A stretch of DNA of 64,000 nucleotides, taken from assembly GCF_051020985.1 (NCBI RefSeq), contig NC_134999.1, forward strand, positions 9,548,001 through 9,612,000, in the 5' to 3' direction. This DNA comes from Nomia melanderi. Its lineage: Eukaryota; Arthropoda; Insecta; Hymenoptera; Halictidae. This document shows positions 59,469-64,000 of the stretch, piece after piece (position 1 is the first letter of the stretch; every line of letters starts with the position of its first letter). The notes under the pieces were generated by a model. It was not told the DNA's origin. It did not search any database and saw only the letters and a list, made by a program, of their open reading frames with translations. The translations under genes were made by a program, and so were the position numbers.

Positions 59469-59632
59469 TATTAGTTTCAAGCTGAGATCCTGAAATGAAT
59501 TGTAATAAGATCTTGGGAATTTTTTCTAAATGGTCAGTATTCATCTAATATTCATCTACACCCCTGTTTACATTAGGGCATAGAATGAAAATTAAAATTT
59601 TTATTAGTTTCAAGCTGAGATCCTAAAATGAA
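59469..59632 (+). repeat. 31-bp direct repeat, two copies 133 bp apart
   Basis: TATTAGTTTCAAGCTGAGAT and the following CCT(G/A)AAATGAA occur at 59469-59499 and 59602-59632, with one mismatch in 31. Confidence 0.9.
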
Positions 59633-59735
59633 GTTTGTTGAGCCCCCCGACATTTCGTCTGAACTTTCAATATAATTAAAAACAAACTTTTGCTCCTGGA
59701 AACAACTTTTTAGAAAAATCCTCATCTCGAATGGA

Positions 59736-59953
59736 TTAACTTATTGACAGTTACTTATTGTCATTAATGATTTAGTCGAAATGAAGAAAAATTCCATAAT
59801 CATGTATACTCACGTTTACATTAAAACATAAAAATTGTTAACCGGAAAATAATATTTAATTTAAACTCTAAAGAATTTAGTGAAACTTATCCTTGGTAAT
59901 CGTTCAATGTTCTTTCCACTAGCCTGACACGATACTGTATGATAAGAAGTTAA
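59736..59953. mobile_element. TTAA-bounded MITE, family E copy 2
   Basis: 218 bp with TTAA at both ends. The left end is TTAACTTATTGACAG; the right end read inward is TTAACTTCTTATCATACAG followed by TATCGTGTCAGG. It aligns with 42776-43000 over most of its length. Confidence 0.65.
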
Positions 59954-61930
59954 TATACCCAGGTAAGAATTAATTTTTAGGTTTGAATGAGAAATTGTGT
60001 CAAATTGTTAAACTGTGAGCGATTTTCGAAATTAGGTCTGGTCAATTCCTTGCCTTTGTCTTCTAGTCGTAACTTCCATCTGCTGTGTAAAGATCGAATG
60101 CTTCAAGTGCACCTTCCGGGTTAGGTTTCCTTGTGGAGGATGCTAGTAGAATTGTTGACTGTTCAAGTGATATTTTATAAGATAAGTAGGGAGAGGAAGG
60201 TGTTGTGCAGGATGAAAAATTACATTTATAATCTTAGAGTATGTGGACTAAGAATTTTCGTGATATGTATTATATTTATTTATACACTTAAAACAATTGC
60301 TGATGCAAAAACATAACGAAGTAGAGAGTTTTACTAAAGGATTAGAGTCATAAATCTATCAATTTACTTACTACTGTGGATATTTTAAGTATTTTTCCAT
60401 TAATGTTGTACACAGCACGACTTACTGAGATTGTTCAAATATTAAAAGTGAATTGATGTAATATCACAGATCAAATGTTGAACGACTTGCGTAAAAGATC
60501 ATGCGTACGAATCGAAAGGTCCATAGACACTTACCATATTGTATCGTGCAGTGTTCGCCACCGGTAGCTACTAATAGTAAATAATACTAAACTAAAGTAA
60601 GTTTAGTAATTTAGAATGCGATTCTACTCTCGGCATTATTCCGGCTTAGTTAAACAACTTCGGTTCACACGTAAGTTGCTTTCTCTAGTTTGTTTGCCGT
60701 TACTGCCCCCCCCCCCCCCCCCTCTCTATCGCTCTTTATATCCCTATCTTTCTCTTCCACTTTCTCGAGTACTTCCTTATACCCAGAAAAACAGAATATT
60801 CTACAATAAACCTGTAAAATTAGTGAAATTTTCTGTAACATAGCTTAATCGTTGGAATATTTTCCTTCATAAATTTTGGTGTTCACTATTGTCAAGATCA
60901 TGCACGTCATTTTCAAGATAAAATCCAGAACGCCCCAGGAATTCCGAAACGCCTTCGACAATCCGAGCATACTTTGTGTCAAGAGATAGCTAATGTAACA
61001 GCTTCATCAAACAATGAATAAACAGTTTTCATATTTTTTATGACACAGCAATCGCTAGAAAATGATTGAAGAATGAATTTTCAAAGTGAGCATTTGGAAA
61101 TTCAAGAAAATTACAATTTTTTAATATATTGTATCATTGTATTATATATTAGCGACGCTTATTTTAAAAAAAAAACAGAAGTTTTTTCGAGATTCATGGT
61201 TCGTTGAAGGTTCTTTGATTTTTGAAGCCGAAATGCCGGATTCGATGAGGTGATACCTTCTTTCTGTACCTTCGGCTTTAATCGTTTGCGCGGAAATGTT
61301 TTGTCGGTCGAGTTTGAGCGCCTGGAACTTCCACTTGAATCATCGATTTGCTTCATCTTATTATTTCCATAAAGACAAACTACCAGTGAATAAAACCGCC
61401 CTGTAACACGTTTGTGCAAAGAAGATGTATAATATTTCTAAGTAAAAGAGCTTCTTAAAAATGACCAATACCTCATATGAATTAAAATATTTCCAAAACC
61501 ATCCATATGATCCTGTATTAGAAATTGAATAACTACAAATATTAATTTTAACTTATTAATAAACATCATAAGTATTAAACATTGATGAAATTTCTGCTCA
61601 GTTATAGAATTCTTCCTAGCACTCCAAATTTTATCAAAATTAAAATAACCAATACATTATTAACCTATCATCAATATTGCTCCCAACATTTTTCCACCAT
61701 CATCCCCTTAACCTCAATACACATACATAAAGAATAAATAATCATTACCATTCATGTAAATTAATTCACATTTTCCAATTATGAGCACTAACCTCGAAAC
61801 AATATCCAAACGTCGAACAACATAAACAACTCGAAGAAGCCACGCCGATTGAAACCGAGCGGAACCTCCCAATAAAGAATACCGCAGAACACCGAACCAA
61901 AGAAAATTCGTTAACAAAGGCGATCGCAGG
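59954..61930. other. AT-rich stretch with poly-C tract, no gene seen
   Basis: AT-rich. A balanced minus-strand patch at 61160-61420 carries an 86-codon frame rich in Lys and Ser, not recognisable. Confidence 0.45.
60706..60722 (+). repeat. Poly-C tract, 17 bases, followed by TC-rich run
   Basis: Seventeen C residues, then a CT-rich run to about 60770. Confidence 0.9.
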
Positions 61931-63060
61931 GGGAGGCATAAACAGCTAATAACCATTATCCCGTAAGGGCCGTCGACAAGCGGTGTCGTTAGGGGAGCGT
62001 CGCGACACACCTCGAAACTTCCATCCTTCGCGTCGAAAACCACCGGGACGCTCCACGTGCCCCCTACCCTTTCCCCCGTCGCTCGAAGCAATCGAAGCAA
62101 AGTGGTCGGCACAGTGTCGTGCTTCGAGGCTGATTTAATCTTCAAACAATTCGAGGCCCGTCGGTCGTAGCTCGGTCCAGTCGGTTTGTTTGTCGAGCCA
62201 CAGTTGTTTGTACCCCTCGCTAGCAACCCCCCTCTCTTCAACCCTCGCCAGTGTCCCCCGTCCATCCGCCCTACCAAGCAGCGCCTCGTTCCGTGCTGCG
62301 AAGCACATACCTATAGCAACTTAGGAGTCGCCAGTGAGTCTGGACCCTAACAAGAAACTTACCCTTCCGCCCAACCTCCCTTTCTTGGCCCCGGCCCCCG
62401 GACGTCCTTCGTTCTCCTGGCCGGAGAAGGAGCTTGACGGTGAACGGGCGAAGGGAGCTGCGGGGTCCGGCCGGGGAGATGGAAGCCGGGGAGTTTCGGT
62501 CTGCGAAGGGTGGAGAGATCGGAATTGTAGGGGACTGGGCGCGGACGACGCCAGGGGTAGCGAGGAACGAAGGCATTACCTAAGGGTCTAATACGAGGAT
62601 CAGGCTGGCGGGAAGGGGGCATGGAAGGAGAGGGCAAAAGGGGGCGGGATGGGCTGGAGAGAGAGAAAGAGAGTCAGAGGCTTCTTGCAAAAAGACACCG
62701 GAGGACAAAGGGGTACCGACAGACCGGACTGGCGACTTTGGCTCGGACGAACAAAGAGAACGTTTAATCCCGACGTGTTACCCTGAAGAAACCATTCGAG
62801 CCCGGTCATCCGGCATTGTTCCCCGTCCCTCCTTTTGTCCTACTTCGGAGCTCTCGCTCGCGCAATTAGTCGTATGCGCTTCGGACAGAGGTGCATCGCT
62901 ACGTCTGATGATTTTTAGCGGCGCACGGTGTATCGCGGTGTGTGGAGGTCTTGGGGTTCGGCTAACAATGAGTGGATGGGAGTTTGGAAGATGAAGACTG
63001 GAGAGGATGGAGGATTCGGGACTCGGATGATTTTTGATGGCAGTTTGGTGTGAAGTGTGA
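61931..63060. other. GC-rich block with donor-like sites on both strands
   Basis: GC-rich with overlapping Pro/Arg-rich frames on both strands. On the plus strand GTGAGT occurs at 62334. On the minus strand the reverse of ACTTACCC at 62356-62363 gives GGGTAAGT at the end of a minus-strand frame. Either could close a first exon; neither is supported by a recognisable product. Confidence 0.35.
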
Positions 63061-64000
63061 TTGAAGAAGTGTTTTTGGATTTTTGATTTTTTATTGTGTA
63101 TTCGTATGAGAGAATTTGTTGAGGAATAATGAAAGATAGGTTATGGATAGTTATTTATTTATAGTTGTTATGATTTTAGAAGATTTATTGAATGTAAAGT
63201 GTAGATTTATATTTATATGCATGTTAATTATTTATGTTGGATGCATTATATTTATATTGTATTTATAGAATGCAGAGTTGAATAGTTTTTTTATAGAGAT
63301 AGGTATGTTTCAGTGTTTGTTCATTGAAACCGATAGTGAACAAAGTGAAATTTTATTAAAATTTGGTTACTTTAAATTCTCGAAAAAGGAATTGAAAAAT
63401 TGACCAAAGAGGTTTTTTAATAGGAAGAACTTTGGGAAAGCTTTTCATAAAATAAATGATTATTAATTATAGAATTAATATCTAAGCACCTTGCTGAAGA
63501 AGTTTTCCTACTTCATAGTGCCATCTTTTTACAGTTTCGTTATTTTGAACTGACGTCACGATTATAACAAGTAGTGGACAACGTTTTGCCATTGTTTCAT
63601 TGAATTCGTAGCTCTTATTTTGTTCCGTTTCATCGGCTCATCGTTGTATCTCTCCCCCTCGTCAGTTTCATTGAAACAAGGTCCGCCTACTGTCAACTAC
63701 GTTCAAAATACGGCGATGAGGATGAAAATACAATTATAAAAAGACCAGCAAAGCGTGATTATGGGGCGGGGTTAATGTAAACAATCAATCGATATTTATC
63801 ATAACCTATTTTATTTAGAATAATTAATTCTCCAGTTTTTTGTACAAGACTATATTAAACGTTCCAAAGAAGTAAGAAATGTAATTTTTCATTTCACTAT
63901 TACCCTATATCGTGCATTTGTCGATTCAAGACTTTGTTACAATAATCTTTTTCCCAACAGAAACATTCAAAACCTTCAAAAATATTTATTTCTATATTAA
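63061..64000. other. AT-rich end of window
   Basis: AT-rich, with a mixed patch at 63500-63780 containing TGACGTCA at about 63551. No gene recognised. Confidence 0.45.

Overview
The window looks like nuclear DNA from an insect, most likely a hymenopteran such as a bee. AT-rich stretches of 0.5-2.5 kb alternate sharply with GC-rich, CpG-rich blocks of 0.4-2 kb. Dinucleotide, tri- and tetranucleotide repeats are abundant, and many short TTAA-bounded inverted-repeat elements are present. There are no operons, ribosome-binding sites or long intact ORFs. The lineage is inferred from composition and repeat style, not from a recognised gene.

I found no protein-coding gene that I can identify. The longer open frames (up to 227 codons) all lie in GC-rich or low-complexity DNA, often overlap in several frames on both strands, and read as runs of Arg, Pro, Ser, Leu or Ala with no recognisable domain. 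One short frame at 27957-28160 has a TATA box and a reasonable start context; it is listed at low confidence. I recognise no tRNA, rRNA, known microRNA or CRISPR array. The simplest reading is a very large intron or an intergenic regulatory domain.

Layout. GC-rich blocks lie at about 1-1400, 3540-4380, 4960-5360, 6530-7320, 8840-9330, 10040-10560, 11290-11740, 14120-15290, 17240-17640, 18780-19250, 19960-20440, 23800-25130, 25640-26370, 28800-30790, 31640-32230, 34180-34960, 35460-36360, 38010-39920, 41640-42290, 44900-46010, 46640-47400, 50490-51520, 52120-52810, 54680-55320, 58720-59460 and 61930-63060. AT-rich DNA fills the gaps. Some GC blocks end at perfect splice-donor hexamers (GTAAGT or GTGAGT), so a few may be untranslated first exons. 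This is inference only.

The best-supported content is repetitive. A set of 210-250 bp elements begins and ends with TTAA-type termini and carries imperfect terminal inverted repeats. It includes three copies of one family with matching lengths (13865-14116, 44096-44343, 57730-57977), three copies of a CTAG-type family (7388-7608, 33135-33356, 42414-42625), a two-copy family (42776-43000, 59736-59953) and a single element at 57974-58186. Several are stacked end to end, sharing or nearly sharing a TTAA. Other structures are a 48-bp-arm inverted repeat (22522-22699), a 95-bp duplicated GC-rich segment (17503-17597 and 18822-18915), an uninterrupted (TC)50 tract (55029-55128), three poly-C tracts, a cluster of G-quadruplex motifs (38682-39051), and a recurring short ACAGGGTGTTTC-like motif.
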